Origin: Microlunatus capsulatus
GTDB taxonomy: Bacteria > Actinomycetota > Actinomycetes > Propionibacteriales > Propionibacteriaceae
Assembly: GCF_017876495.1 (NCBI RefSeq)
Contig: NZ_JAGIOB010000001.1
Coordinates: 2,728,001 to 2,792,000, forward strand
DNA: 64,000 nt
Direction of reading: 5' to 3'
Below the pieces are notes generated by a model, which saw nothing but the letters and a program-made list of their open reading frames with translations, made no database searches and had not been told where the DNA came from. Positions 9,244 through 16,993 of this stretch are shown piece by piece; the stretch's first letter is position 1; every line of letters starts with the position of its first letter. The position numbers and the translations under genes were made by a program.

Positions 9244-9996
9244 TCAGAGGCGGATCTCGAGCGCGTCCTCGTCCTCGACCAGCACCAGACCGGCGTGGTC
9301 GACCTCGGCGCGCCAGCAGGACGCCTGGAACGGCAGCAGCAGCGGCTCGGGGCGGCGGGCTGAGGTGTCGTACAGCTCCTCGACGTCGGCCACCAGACGG
9401 GCCCGGCGGTCCTCGCTGAGCGCGGCCGCCCACGGCTGCCGCTGGACCATCGCCACCAGCCCGGACCGGGTGATCGGGACCCAGTTGCGGAAGTTCCGCC
9501 GCTCCAGTCCGGTGAAGTACGGGCTCTCCGTGAGGGACTGCACCGCCTCGGTGCCGAAGTCGCCGGCCATCGCCTGCGGGTCGGCGTCGCGCATCAGCGC
9601 GGTGAGCCGGCGGACCCACGGCACCGTGTCGTCGCGGGTGTTGTAGGCGATCGCGAGGTGGCCGCCCGGCCGGAGCACCCGGGCGATCTCGGTCAGGGCG
9701 AGGCCCGGCGCGAAGCGGTGCAGGGTCTGGGAGGCCGTGACCACGTCGAAGTGGCAGGAGAGGTAGGGCAGCGACTCGACCTGCCCGGCCACGTGCAGCC
9801 GGGTGCCCAGCCGCTCGGCGAGGTGGGCGACGGCGCCGACCTCGCGGTCCAGCCCGAACACCTCGTGTCCCGCGTCGTGCAGCATGGCCGCGAAGCCACC
9901 GCGGCCGCTGCCGAGGTCCAGCACGCGGGCCCGCCGCTCACCCACCATCCAGCGGGTGGCCGCCTCCGGATAGGGGGTCCGGCGCGCGTCGGTCAT
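9244..9996 (-). CDS. Class I SAM-dependent methyltransferase
   Basis: 250 residues from ATG. Motif I VLDLGSGRGGFAAML near residue 24 binds AdoMet, followed by the acidic strand end GLDREVGAV, SLPYLSCHFDVVTASQTLHRF and the post-motif LRPGGHLAIAYN. This is the Methyltransf_11/ubiE-like fold; the substrate is unknown. The start codon overlaps that of the divergent gene, so the two promoters are interleaved. No neighbour indicates a pathway. Confidence 0.85.
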   Translation of the reverse strand: MTDARRTPYPEAATRWMVGERRARVLDLGSGRGGFAAMLHDAGHEVFGLDREVGAVAHLAERLGTRLHVAGQVESLPYLSCHFDVVTASQTLHRFAPGLALTEIARVLRPGGHLAIAYNTRDDTVPWVRRLTALMRDADPQAMAGDFGTEAVQSLTESPYFTGLERRNFRNWVPITRSGLVAMVQRQPWAAALSEDRRARLVADVEELYDTSARRPEPLLLPFQASCWRAEVDHAGLVLVEDEDALEIRL

Positions 9997-10699
9997 GGGG
10001 CAGACTCTAGTGGTGCCCGACCCGCTCGCCGATCTCGCGCGGCTGGAGGGCGTCCCCTCAGCGGTGGCCGCCGCCCTCGCCGCCGTCGACGTCGTGCTGC
10101 GGGACCGGGGCGAGCGCCGGCTCAGCCCGGACGCCGTGGCCGGCTCGCTGCTCCGCGGGGCGCGGGCGAGCGCCGCACTCACCGGGGACGGCGACCGCTG
10201 GCTCCCCGGCACCGTGCGGCTGTCCGCCGAGCTGACCGCGCTGGCCGCCACGCTGAGGGTCGCCCCCGCCCAGGCGCTGGCCCGCGCGCACGTGCTGGTG
10301 GCCCGCGGGGTGGTGCCGGAGGACGCGCTGGGCCGGGTGCGCGGCGACGCGGCGACGACGGAGCGGCTGGCCGGGCTGACCGGCCTGCTCACCGGCTCCG
10401 GGTCGGCGTCGGCCGTGGTGCTCGCCGCGGTGGTGCACGCCGAGCTGGCCGACCTGGCGCCCTTCGGCTCGGCCGACGCCGTGCTGGCCCGGGCGGCCGA
10501 GCACATGGTGCTCATCTCCGCCGGGGTGGACCCGCGGGGCGCTGTCCCGGTCGAGGCCGGGCACGCGGACGCGGGAGCGGCCTACGCCGCCGCGCTGGCC
10601 GGCTACGCCGGCGGGACCCTGACGGGGGTGCGCGACTGGCTGCTGCACTGCACGACGGCCCTCGGCCGGTCCGCGGAGCTCGCCGCGTTGACGGGCTGA
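9995..10699 (+). CDS. Fic-fold protein with degenerate active-site motif
   Basis: 234 residues from ATG 9995, or about 228 from GTG 10013, which lies six bases after CAGACT (10001-10006) and fits a leaderless start. The helical pattern (SLLRGARASAALTG, RLSAEL, ALARAHVL, HAELADLAPFGSADAVLARA near residues 145-165, WLLHCT) resembles actinobacterial proteins at this locus that I recall as Fic/DOC-like. The canonical HxFx(D/E)GNGRxxR loop is replaced by LAPFGSADAVLARA, lacking the catalytic His and the GNGR block, so AMPylation activity is doubtful. It sits next to the ssd-tad genes, as in Streptomyces and Mycobacterium. Confidence 0.75.
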   Translation: MGQTLVVPDPLADLARLEGVPSAVAAALAAVDVVLRDRGERRLSPDAVAGSLLRGARASAALTGDGDRWLPGTVRLSAELTALAATLRVAPAQALARAHVLVARGVVPEDALGRVRGDAATTERLAGLTGLLTGSGSASAVVLAAVVHAELADLAPFGSADAVLARAAEHMVLISAGVDPRGAVPVEAGHADAGAAYAAALAGYAGGTLTGVRDWLLHCTTALGRSAELAALTG

Positions 10700-10750
10700 G
10701 CGTGCGTCCTGGGCCGGGTGCGGGCGGTCCCGGCGACCGGGAGATGGGTT

Positions 10751-10781
10751 GGCACGGCGCCCGCGGTGCGGGCGCCGTGCC
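10751..10781 (+). terminator. Perfect 14-bp hairpin after the Fic-like gene
   Basis: GGCACGGCGCCCGC (10751-10764), loop GGT, then its exact complement (10768-10781), 52 bases after the stop. A very stable hairpin without a U-tract; likely the terminator of the upstream gene. The remaining 430 bases to 11218 show no convincing coding frame; they hold a small hairpin (CCCGGTG / CACCGGG at 10934-10950) and two runs of six G. Confidence 0.6.
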
Positions 10782-11217
10782 GGGCTCGGTTCCGGAGCGA
10801 CCATGCGTGCTGTTTCTCCGCGTTGGCCCAGGTGGACCTGGATCGCAACTGCCCCTCAGGGATGGGTGATCGCCGCGTGGGTACTGCCGTCTCGAGCCGT
10901 CGACCGTTCGGGGGGTGGCGTCCCTGCGGCTGACCCGGTGACCCACCGGGCCCGTCGCCCCGGGCTCATCGCCACCGGCGTCGCGGTCCTTTCCTGGGTT
11001 CTGTTGTACACGGGATCGGGGGGTGCGGGAAGGGGTCGCGGGACGCGGATCTTCTTTGACCGGACATGCCCCGGGGAGGCCGTCGGCCGCCCGTCCGGTG
11101 CTCCTGGGGACGCCGACGGAGGTGCGTCGTCCACAGGTCAAACGCCGCCCTCCGGGCCGCGTCCACAGGCCCGCCCGTCCGCGCCCGGTGAGGCCGCGGG
11201 CTGCCCAGACTTCCGCC

Positions 11218-12291
11218 ATGGACCTGCCCGGAGCGACCCCGCCCGTCGTCGTGACCGCCGACCCCGAGCTGCTGGCCCGCGTGCACGCCGTGACGGCGAC
11301 GCTCGCCGTCCAGCCCCGGCTCCTCGACCAGCCGGCCGAGGTCCGCGACGTCTGGGCGTCGGCCCCGCTCGTCGTGGTCGGCCCGGACCTGGCGGCGGCG
11401 CTCGCCAGCCTCCGGCTCCCGCCGCGTCGGGGGCTGCTGGTCGTCGGCCACGACGAGGCGCCGGCGGCGGCCGTGCGGCACTCCGCGGGCCTGGGGGCGG
11501 CCGTGCTCACCCTGCCCAGCGGCGCGGAGGCCCTGGCCGACGCGGTGAGCGGGCTGGCGGGCCGGTCGCCGGGGTCCGGCCGGCTGCTCGCGCTGACGGG
11601 CGCCTCCGGCGGGGTCGGGACGTCAACGGCCGCCGCTGCCCTCGCGCTGGTCGCCGCGCGGGACGGCACCCGGGCGGCGCTCGTCGACCTCGACGAACGG
11701 GGCGGCGGGCTGGACCTGCTGCTGGGGGCCGAGCAGCACGAGGGCTGGCGCTGGCCCCGCCTGAGCGGCGCGCGCGGCTTCCTCGGCGACCTGCACGGCC
11801 AGCTGCCCGTGGTCGAGGGCGTCGACGTGCTGGCCACGGCGCGGCTCCCCGACAGCGGCGCCCCGCTCACGGGGGAGGCGGTCGGCGCCGTGCTGCTCTC
11901 CCTGCTGCGCAGCCACGCGCTGGTGGTCGTCGACCTGCCGCGGGAGGCGACGGCGGGTGCCGCCGAGGTGCTGCGGCGGGCCGAGGAGGTGCTGCTGGTG
12001 GTGCGCGCGGACGTCCGCGGGGTGGCGGCGGGGCGCGAGGCGGCCCGGCTGCTCGTCCCGTCCTGCGCCGCGGTGCGGGTGCTCACCCGGCACGCCCGGC
12101 GCAGCGGTCTGGCCGGCGCGGCGGCCGCCGAGGCGCTGGGACTGGGCAGCGCCGGGGTGCTGCCGCACGACCCGGCGGCGCTCGCCGCGGGCGAGCGGGG
12201 GGAGCCGCCCGCCCGGTCCGACCGCAGCGTGCTCGCGCGCACCGCCCGGGCGGTGCTCGCGCAGTGCCTGCCCGCGGAGGTGCGGGCGTGA
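11218..12291 (+). CDS. ssd: Septum-site-determining/MinD-like protein Ssd (TadZ-type)
   Basis: 357 residues from ATG. CAGACT (11206-11211) stands six bases upstream, a leaderless layout. An N-terminal receiver-like region (to about 110) precedes a deviant-Walker ParA/MinD ATPase domain: GASGGVGTSTAAAALAL near residue 127, VDLDERGGGLDLLLG and VVVDLP. The canonical P-loop lysines are absent (GVGTST), as in Ssd/CpaE-like proteins. In Mycobacterium (Rv3660c) and Streptomyces this gene precedes tadA and affects septum formation; TadZ homologues place the Tad pilus machine. It overlaps tadA by four bases. Confidence 0.85.
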   Translation: MDLPGATPPVVVTADPELLARVHAVTATLAVQPRLLDQPAEVRDVWASAPLVVVGPDLAAALASLRLPPRRGLLVVGHDEAPAAAVRHSAGLGAAVLTLPSGAEALADAVSGLAGRSPGSGRLLALTGASGGVGTSTAAAALALVAARDGTRAALVDLDERGGGLDLLLGAEQHEGWRWPRLSGARGFLGDLHGQLPVVEGVDVLATARLPDSGAPLTGEAVGAVLLSLLRSHALVVVDLPREATAGAAEVLRRAEEVLLVVRADVRGVAAGREAARLLVPSCAAVRVLTRHARRSGLAGAAAAEALGLGSAGVLPHDPAALAAGERGEPPARSDRSVLARTARAVLAQCLPAEVRA

Positions 12292-13439
12292 GCGCCCCGG
12301 TGGAGCTGGACCCGCTGCGCACCCGGCTGGTCGCCCTCGGCCGCCCGCACACCGCGCACGACGTGGCCGAGGCGATGCGGGCCGAGGGCCGGCTCGTCAC
12401 CGACGCCGTCCTCGTCGAGACGGTGGAGGCGCTGCGCCGGCACAGCGTCGGCGCGGGTCCGCTGGAGCCGCTGCTGCGGCTGCCCGGGGTCACCGACGTC
12501 CTGGTCAACGGTCCCGAGCAGGTCCTCCTCGACCGCGGGGCCGGGTTGGAGGCCGCCGACGTCCGCTTCGGCTCCGACGCCGAGGTGCGGGCGCTGGCCC
12601 AGCGGCTGGCCGCGTCGGTGGGCCGCCGGCTCGACGACGCCTCGCCCTTCGTCGACGCTCGGCTGCCCGACGGCACCCGCCTGCACGCCGTCCTGGCGAC
12701 GGTGGCCCGGCCCGGCACCTGCCTGTCGCTCCGCGTCCCCGCCCGCCGCGGTCTCGGCCTCGACGACTTCGTCGCCTCGGGGGCCATGGGGCCGCGGGCG
12801 GCCGCCCTGCTGCGGCGTCTCGTCGAGGCCCGGCTCGCCTTCCTCGTCAGCGGGGGCACCGGCTCGGGCAAGACGACGCTGCTCAGCGCGCTGCTGGCGC
12901 TGGTGCCGCCCGGTCACCGGATCGTCGTGGCGGAGGACTCCCGCGAGCTCGACCCGGCCCACCCGCACGTGGTCCGGCTGGAGGGCCGGCCGGCCAACGC
13001 CGAGGGGGCCGGGGCGCTCGGCCTCACCGAGCTGGTCCGCCAGGCGCTCCGGATGCGGCCGGACCGGCTGGTGGTGGGCGAGGTCCGCGGGGCCGAGATC
13101 TGCGACCTGCTGCGGGCCCTCAACACCGGGCACGAGGGCGGCTGCGGCACCGTGCACGCCAACTCGGCCGAGGACGTGCCCGCCCGGCTCGAGGCCCTCG
13201 GCGCCCTGGGCGGGCTGGGCCGGGCGGCCCTGCACGCCCAGATCGCCTCCGCGCTGGACGTGGTGCTGCACATCCGGCGCGACGAGGCCGGGGTGCGCCG
13301 GCTGGCGGAGGTGCACGTGGTGGTCCGCGACGAGCGCTCCGGGCTGACGAGCACGTCACCGGCGGTCACCTTCGGTCCCGGGGGCCGGTCGCGGCTGGGT
13401 CCCGGCAGCGCGCGGCTCGAGAGGCTGCTCGACCGATGA
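12288..13439 (+). CDS. tadA: TadA/CpaF-type secretion ATPase
   Basis: 383 residues from GTG, overlapping ssd by GTGA. A CpaF-type N-terminal domain (GPLEPLLRLPGVTDVLVNG) is followed by the RecA-like motor: Walker A SGGTGSGKTTLL near residue 188, an Asp box, Walker B LVVGEVRGAE near 263 and the His box GHEGGCGTVHANS near 281. It is the hexameric ATPase that drives Flp/Tad pilus assembly at the cytoplasmic membrane. Its partners TadB and TadC follow without gaps. Confidence 0.93.
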   Translation: MSAPVELDPLRTRLVALGRPHTAHDVAEAMRAEGRLVTDAVLVETVEALRRHSVGAGPLEPLLRLPGVTDVLVNGPEQVLLDRGAGLEAADVRFGSDAEVRALAQRLAASVGRRLDDASPFVDARLPDGTRLHAVLATVARPGTCLSLRVPARRGLGLDDFVASGAMGPRAAALLRRLVEARLAFLVSGGTGSGKTTLLSALLALVPPGHRIVVAEDSRELDPAHPHVVRLEGRPANAEGAGALGLTELVRQALRMRPDRLVVGEVRGAEICDLLRALNTGHEGGCGTVHANSAEDVPARLEALGALGGLGRAALHAQIASALDVVLHIRRDEAGVRRLAEVHVVVRDERSGLTSTSPAVTFGPGGRSRLGPGSARLERLLDR

Positions 13440-14251
13440 CCGGGCTCGCCGTGCTGCTCGCCGTCGTCGCCGTCCTGCTCGGGGTGCCACGCCCGGTGCG
13501 GGGCTGGTCGAGGTCCGCCCCGCCGGTTCCGCCTGCGACGGCCGGGAGGACGCGCCCGCCCGCACGGGCGGTGCTCCTGGCTGCCGCCGGGCTCGCCGCC
13601 CTCCCCGTGCTGGCCGGTCTGCTGGGCGGCGCGCGCGCCGCCGTGCCGGGGGTGGCCGGGGCCCTCGTCCTGGCCACCGCGGCCCGGCTGGTGGTCCTCG
13701 CGCTCGCGCGGCGGGCCGCCGACCGGACGGCGGCGGAGGTCGTGCAGGGCTGCACCGTCCTGGCGGCCAACCTGCGCGTCGGCCAGGTGCCCAGCCGGGC
13801 GCTGGCCACCGCCGCCGCCGCCTGCCCGGTGCTGCGGCCCGCGCACGAGACGCTCCTGCTGGGCGGCGACGTCACCGAGGTGTGGCTCCGGCAGGCCACG
13901 GGTCCGGGAGCCGGTGGGCTCCGCGAGCTGGCCCGGGCCTGGCAGGTGGCGAGCCGCAGCGGCGCCTCGCTCGGCAGCACGCTCGAGCAGGTGGCGGCCG
14001 GGCAGAGCGCCGACCAGGCGCTGCGGGCCGTCGTGGGCGGGGAGCTGGCGGCACCCCGGGCCACGGGCAAGCTCATGGCCGCCCTCCCCGTGCTGGGCCT
14101 GGGGATGGGCTACCTGCTCGGCGGCGACCCGGTCGGCTGGCTGACCGCGGGCCCGGCTGGCTGGGCCTGCACCGTGCTCGGGACCGCCCTCGCCTGCACC
14201 GGGGTGCTGTGGATCGAGGCGCTGGCCCGTGCCGCGTCGGTGCAGGCCTAG
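13436..14251 (+). CDS. tadB: TadB-like type II/IV secretion F-domain membrane protein
   Basis: 271 residues from ATG, overlapping tadA by ATGA. Two membrane segments at the N-terminus (about 1-17 and 42-85), a cytoplasmic helical GspF/TadB domain (VVQGCTVLAANLRVGQVPSRAL; LAPRATGKLMAALP-type end), and C-terminal membrane segments. TadB and TadC form the inner-membrane platform of the Tad pilus. The N-terminal hydrophobic part is Ala/Val-rich and poorly conserved, as usual. Confidence 0.82.
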   Translation: MTGLAVLLAVVAVLLGVPRPVRGWSRSAPPVPPATAGRTRPPARAVLLAAAGLAALPVLAGLLGGARAAVPGVAGALVLATAARLVVLALARRAADRTAAEVVQGCTVLAANLRVGQVPSRALATAAAACPVLRPAHETLLLGGDVTEVWLRQATGPGAGGLRELARAWQVASRSGASLGSTLEQVAAGQSADQALRAVVGGELAAPRATGKLMAALPVLGLGMGYLLGGDPVGWLTAGPAGWACTVLGTALACTGVLWIEALARAASVQA

Positions 14252-14253
14252 CC

Positions 14254-15048
14254 GTGGAGCCGCTGCTCCCCGCCCTCGGCCCGCTGCTGCCGGCGGTCCT
14301 CGCCGGCGGCGCCTGCCTGCTGGCCCTGACGCCGCCGCGGGGCGGGCTGCGCCGGATCCGCCCGGGGCCGGTGCCCGCGCCGGACGCACCCGTGGGCCCG
14401 GTCCGCCGGGCGCTCCGCGGTCGTCCCGGCGCACCACCGCTGGCCCGTCGGCTCGTCCTCGGCGGTGCGGCGGCCGCCGGGGTGTGCCTGGTCGCGTCCC
14501 GGCTGCTCGACCTCGGCGGGTGGGCCGGCCTCGCGTGGCCGCTGCTCGCCGTGGTCGCCGCCGTCCTCCTGGGCGGGCTGGAGCCGCGCGCCGCCCAGGT
14601 CCGCAGTGCCCGGCTGGTCGCCGACGTCCCGCAGGCACTGGAGCTGGTGGCCGACGGGCTGGCGTCGGGGCTGCCGCTCCGCGGGGCCTGCGCCGTCGTG
14701 GCCGAGGCCTTCGACGGGCCCGTGGCGGAGGAGCTGGGGACGGTCCTCCGCTCCGTCGAGCTCGGGGTGGGTGACGGTCCGGCCTGGGCGCTGCTCGCCC
14801 GCCACCCGCAGCTGGGGGAGGCGGCGGCGGAGCTCGCCCGCTCGGCCGACGCGGGCACCGAGCTCGTGGCCGCGCTGCGCCACCACGCCGCCGCGGCCCG
14901 CGAGCGACGACGGGCGGCGCTGCAGCAGCGTGCGCGGAGCGTGGGCGTGCGCAGCGTCCTGCCCCTGATGACGTGCTTCATCCCGGCGTTCCTGCTGCTC
15001 GGGGTCGTCCCGACCGTCGTCTCGGCCGTCGTCCACGCCTTCGGGTGA
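14254..15048 (+). CDS. tadC: TadC-like type II secretion F-domain membrane protein
   Basis: 264 residues from GTG two bases after the tadB stop. The F domain LVADVPQALELVADGLASGLPLRGAC is followed by ERRRAALQQRARSVGVRSVLP and a C-terminal membrane anchor with the family pattern MTCFIPAFLLLGVVP. Several membrane segments. Second platform protein of the Tad apparatus. The next gap (148 bases) holds a hairpin that may limit transcription into, or set the level of, the pilin gene. Confidence 0.82.
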   Translation: MEPLLPALGPLLPAVLAGGACLLALTPPRGGLRRIRPGPVPAPDAPVGPVRRALRGRPGAPPLARRLVLGGAAAAGVCLVASRLLDLGGWAGLAWPLLAVVAAVLLGGLEPRAAQVRSARLVADVPQALELVADGLASGLPLRGACAVVAEAFDGPVAEELGTVLRSVELGVGDGPAWALLARHPQLGEAAAELARSADAGTELVAALRHHAAAARERRRAALQQRARSVGVRSVLPLMTCFIPAFLLLGVVPTVVSAVVHAFG

Positions 15049-15146
15049 GGGCCCCGTCCGTCCACAGCCCCGGGGGCGGCGGCCCGGTCGTGCACAGCGC
15101 AGCCGCGCGACGCACCAGCGGGGCTGGCGCTCCGGAGAGTCCCGGT

Positions 15147-15163
15147 GCAGCCAACGTGGCTGC
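15147..15163 (+). promoter_or_regulatory. Short hairpin between tadC and pilin gene
   Basis: GCAGCCA (15147-15153) and TGGCTGC (15157-15163) pair around ACG in the only sizeable gap of the tad operon, 34 bases before the pilin start. It may stabilise a processed pilin mRNA or act as an attenuator. Confidence 0.3.
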
Positions 15164-15196
15164 CGCACAGGGTGCGAGTTCTCCCAGGAGGTCCAG

Positions 15197-15463
15197 ATGA
15201 CGACGACGAACGAGGCCGGCTCCGGTGTCCGGTGCACGGGTCCGGCGACCGGTACGGCGGTGGCCGTGCCGGTGACGGCCGACGGCCGCACGGTGACCCG
15301 CCGCGGTGAGCGCGGCATGGTCAGCGCGGAGTGGGCGGTGGGCATCATCGCCGCGATCGGGATCGCGGGCGTGCTGCTCGCGGTGGTGACCAGCGGACCG
15401 GTGGAGAAGGCCATCCTGAACTTCATCCTGCTGGTCATCCAGGCCTTCGCGCGCGGGATCTGA
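15197..15463 (+). CDS. DUF4244 prepilin-like protein (Flp pilin candidate)
   Basis: 88 residues from ATG with AGGAGG (15186-15191) five bases upstream, the strongest ribosome site in the operon. After a 40-residue hydrophilic leader comes RGMVSAEWAVGIIAAIGIAG: a Gly, then a residue row with Glu at +5 and a hydrophobic helix, the layout of type IVb/Flp prepilins cleaved by a prepilin peptidase. DUF4244 proteins occupy this position in Mycobacterium (Rv3656c) and Streptomyces. Probably the major pilin subunit. No prepilin peptidase gene is in the window. Confidence 0.85.
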   Translation: MTTTNEAGSGVRCTGPATGTAVAVPVTADGRTVTRRGERGMVSAEWAVGIIAAIGIAGVLLAVVTSGPVEKAILNFILLVIQAFARGI

Positions 15464-15474
15464 GGGCCGTCGCC

Positions 15475-15849
15475 GTGGTTCCCGCTCGCGGGGTCACGCG
15501 CTCGCGCGGCGGGCGCGGGATGGTGACGGCCGAGCTGGCCGTCGCCATCCTGGCGGCGCTCAGCCTCTTCCTGCTGCTGTGCTGGGGCGTGCTCCTGGTC
15601 GTCATGCAGCTGCGCTGCGTGGACACCGCGGCGGCGGTGGCGCGGCAGGAGGCGCGGGGCGACCGGGAGGCGTCGGCTGTCGTCCGGGCCCAGGCTCCGG
15701 ACGGGGCGCGGGTGCAGGTCCAGCGGCGCTCCGGCCAGGTGGTGGTGCGGGTGGAGGTGACGGTCGCGCCGCTGCGGGGCGGGAGGCTCGCGGTGCCGCT
15801 CTCGGCCGAGGCGGTCGTCGTGCCGGAGCCCGGCGGGACAGGCCGGTGA
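15475..15849 (+). CDS. tadE: TadE-like minor pseudopilin
   Basis: 124 residues from GTG, 11 bases after the pilin gene. SRGGRGMVTAELAVAILAALSLFLLLCWG repeats the prepilin layout (Gly, then Glu at +5, then a membrane helix) and a beta-rich extracellular domain follows. Matches TadE-like proteins encoded after DUF4244 (compare Rv3655c). Thought to be a minor pseudopilin of the Tad system. It overlaps the next gene by GTGA. The exact start is uncertain; a nearby downstream start is possible. Confidence 0.8.
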   Translation: MVPARGVTRSRGGRGMVTAELAVAILAALSLFLLLCWGVLLVVMQLRCVDTAAAVARQEARGDREASAVVRAQAPDGARVQVQRRSGQVVVRVEVTVAPLRGGRLAVPLSAEAVVVPEPGGTGR

Positions 15850-16220
15850 CCGGCCGTGTCCGGCGAGGAGACCAGCGGGGCAGCGCGTCGGTGCTGGTCG
15901 CCGGCGTGATGGGGGTCGTCGTCGTGCTCACCGGGGTCGCGCTGCTGGTGGCCGGCTACGAGGTCGCCCAGCACCGGGCCCGGGCCGCCGCCGACCTCGC
16001 GGCGGTGAGCGGGGCCGTCGCCTTCGCGGCCGGACGCGACGCGTGCGACCAGGCGCGGAGGACCGCTCGCGACAACGACGCCACGGTGCTCAGCTGCAGC
16101 ACGGTCGGCGACCCGGTGGAGTACGTCGTCAGCGTGCGGGTCGCCCTGCCGGTGCGGAGCCGGGTGCGGGGCCTGCCGAGGCGCGTCGTCGGCGAGGCCC
16201 ACGCAGGGTCGGCCCCGTGA
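15846..16220 (+). CDS. TadG-like / Rv3654c-type secreted pseudopilin
   Basis: 124 residues from GTG overlapping tadE. RRGDQRGSASVLVAGVMGVVVVLTG is a positively charged start and a single membrane helix, followed by AGYEVAQHRARAAADLAAVSGA, the segment typical of TadG-like and helicase/secretion-neighbourhood TadE-like proteins, and a short domain with two cysteines. It ends the tad operon and converges on the DUF6191 gene five bases away. Confidence 0.8.
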   Translation: MTGRVRRGDQRGSASVLVAGVMGVVVVLTGVALLVAGYEVAQHRARAAADLAAVSGAVAFAAGRDACDQARRTARDNDATVLSCSTVGDPVEYVVSVRVALPVRSRVRGLPRRVVGEAHAGSAP

Positions 16221-16225
16221 GCGCG

Positions 16226-16483
16226 CTAGTCCGCCGGGTCCTCGGCGGTCTCCGGCGCGGTGCCGGAGCCGGCGGCGGGGGAGGCGTCGGCCGGGTCGGC
16301 CGCTGCCGCGTCGACGGGCTCGGGAGCCGGTCGGCGGACGGTGATCTTGGCGACCCCGGCCTCGAGGTCGATGCCGAGCGGCGAGCCGCCGCCGTGGGTG
16401 GGCTTGGAGACGAGCATCTTCTGGCGTTCCTTCTCTTCTCGGAGGTACCGGAGCCCCGGGTTGAAGATCTCCCCGAAGCTCAT
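16226..16483 (-). CDS. DUF6191-type small protein
   Basis: 85 residues from ATG, sharing ATGA with the stop of the upstream membrane gene. The N-terminal FNPGLRYLREEKERQKMLV and the block KPTHGGGSPLGIDLEAGVAKI match small actinobacterial proteins I recall as DUF6191. The C-terminal third is an Ala/Pro/Glu-rich tail, probably disordered. Function unknown; no membrane segment. Confidence 0.75.
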   Translation of the reverse strand: MSFGEIFNPGLRYLREEKERQKMLVSKPTHGGGSPLGIDLEAGVAKITVRRPAPEPVDAAAADPADASPAAGSGTAPETAEDPAD

Positions 16484-16956
16484 CGGAGGGACTGGTCGCG
16501 GGTGGCCTCGTCCGCCTCGTCCAGCAGGCGCGACCGCTCGGCCGGGGTCGTGGTCGGGCTGTCGTCGTCCCGGGTGGACGTCACCTCGTCGGACGCGGCC
16601 GGCCGGTCGGAGGATGCGGACGAGGAGGGCGCGCTCGTCGTCCTGGGTGCGGCAGAGCCCGTGGTCTGGGCCGCGGGCGCGCCCGGGGCGGACGCGCCGG
16701 GCGTGCCGACGGCGGCCGAGCGCAGCGCCTTGACCCGGCGGCGCCGGGCCCGGCCGCGACGCAGGCCGACCACCAGCAGGAGGAGGGCGAGCGCCAGCAC
16801 GAGCATCGCGGCGGCCCCGGCCAGGAACACACCGCTGCTGGTCACCGGCACGGTGGCGCCCAGCACGGACAGGTCGTACGACGCACCGCTGCCCAGCAGC
16901 ACCGCGGCGGCGAACACCAGCACCAGCACGACGAGCACGAGAGCGAGGGCCACCAT
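16480..16956 (-). CDS. Two-helix membrane protein, hypothetical
   Basis: 158 residues from ATG. Two strong membrane helices (about residues 2-21 and 43-67), a basic patch RRGRARRRRVK after the second that suggests a cytoplasmic tail, then about 85 Ser/Thr/Ala/Pro-rich residues. No family recognised. It is translationally coupled to the DUF6191 gene and lies downstream of the helicase gene (37-base gap). Confidence 0.75.
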   Translation of the reverse strand: MVALALVLVVLVLVFAAAVLLGSGASYDLSVLGATVPVTSSGVFLAGAAAMLVLALALLLLVVGLRRGRARRRRVKALRSAAVGTPGASAPGAPAAQTTGSAAPRTTSAPSSSASSDRPAASDEVTSTRDDDSPTTTPAERSRLLDEADEATRDQSLR

Positions 16957-16993
16957 GACGCCAGTATGGCCGGACGCCGCGGGCCCGGCGCCG

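Noticed and set aside
10718-11134. Small ORFs in the gap before ssd
   Set aside because: No ribosome site, no domain and no consistent codon bias on either strand.
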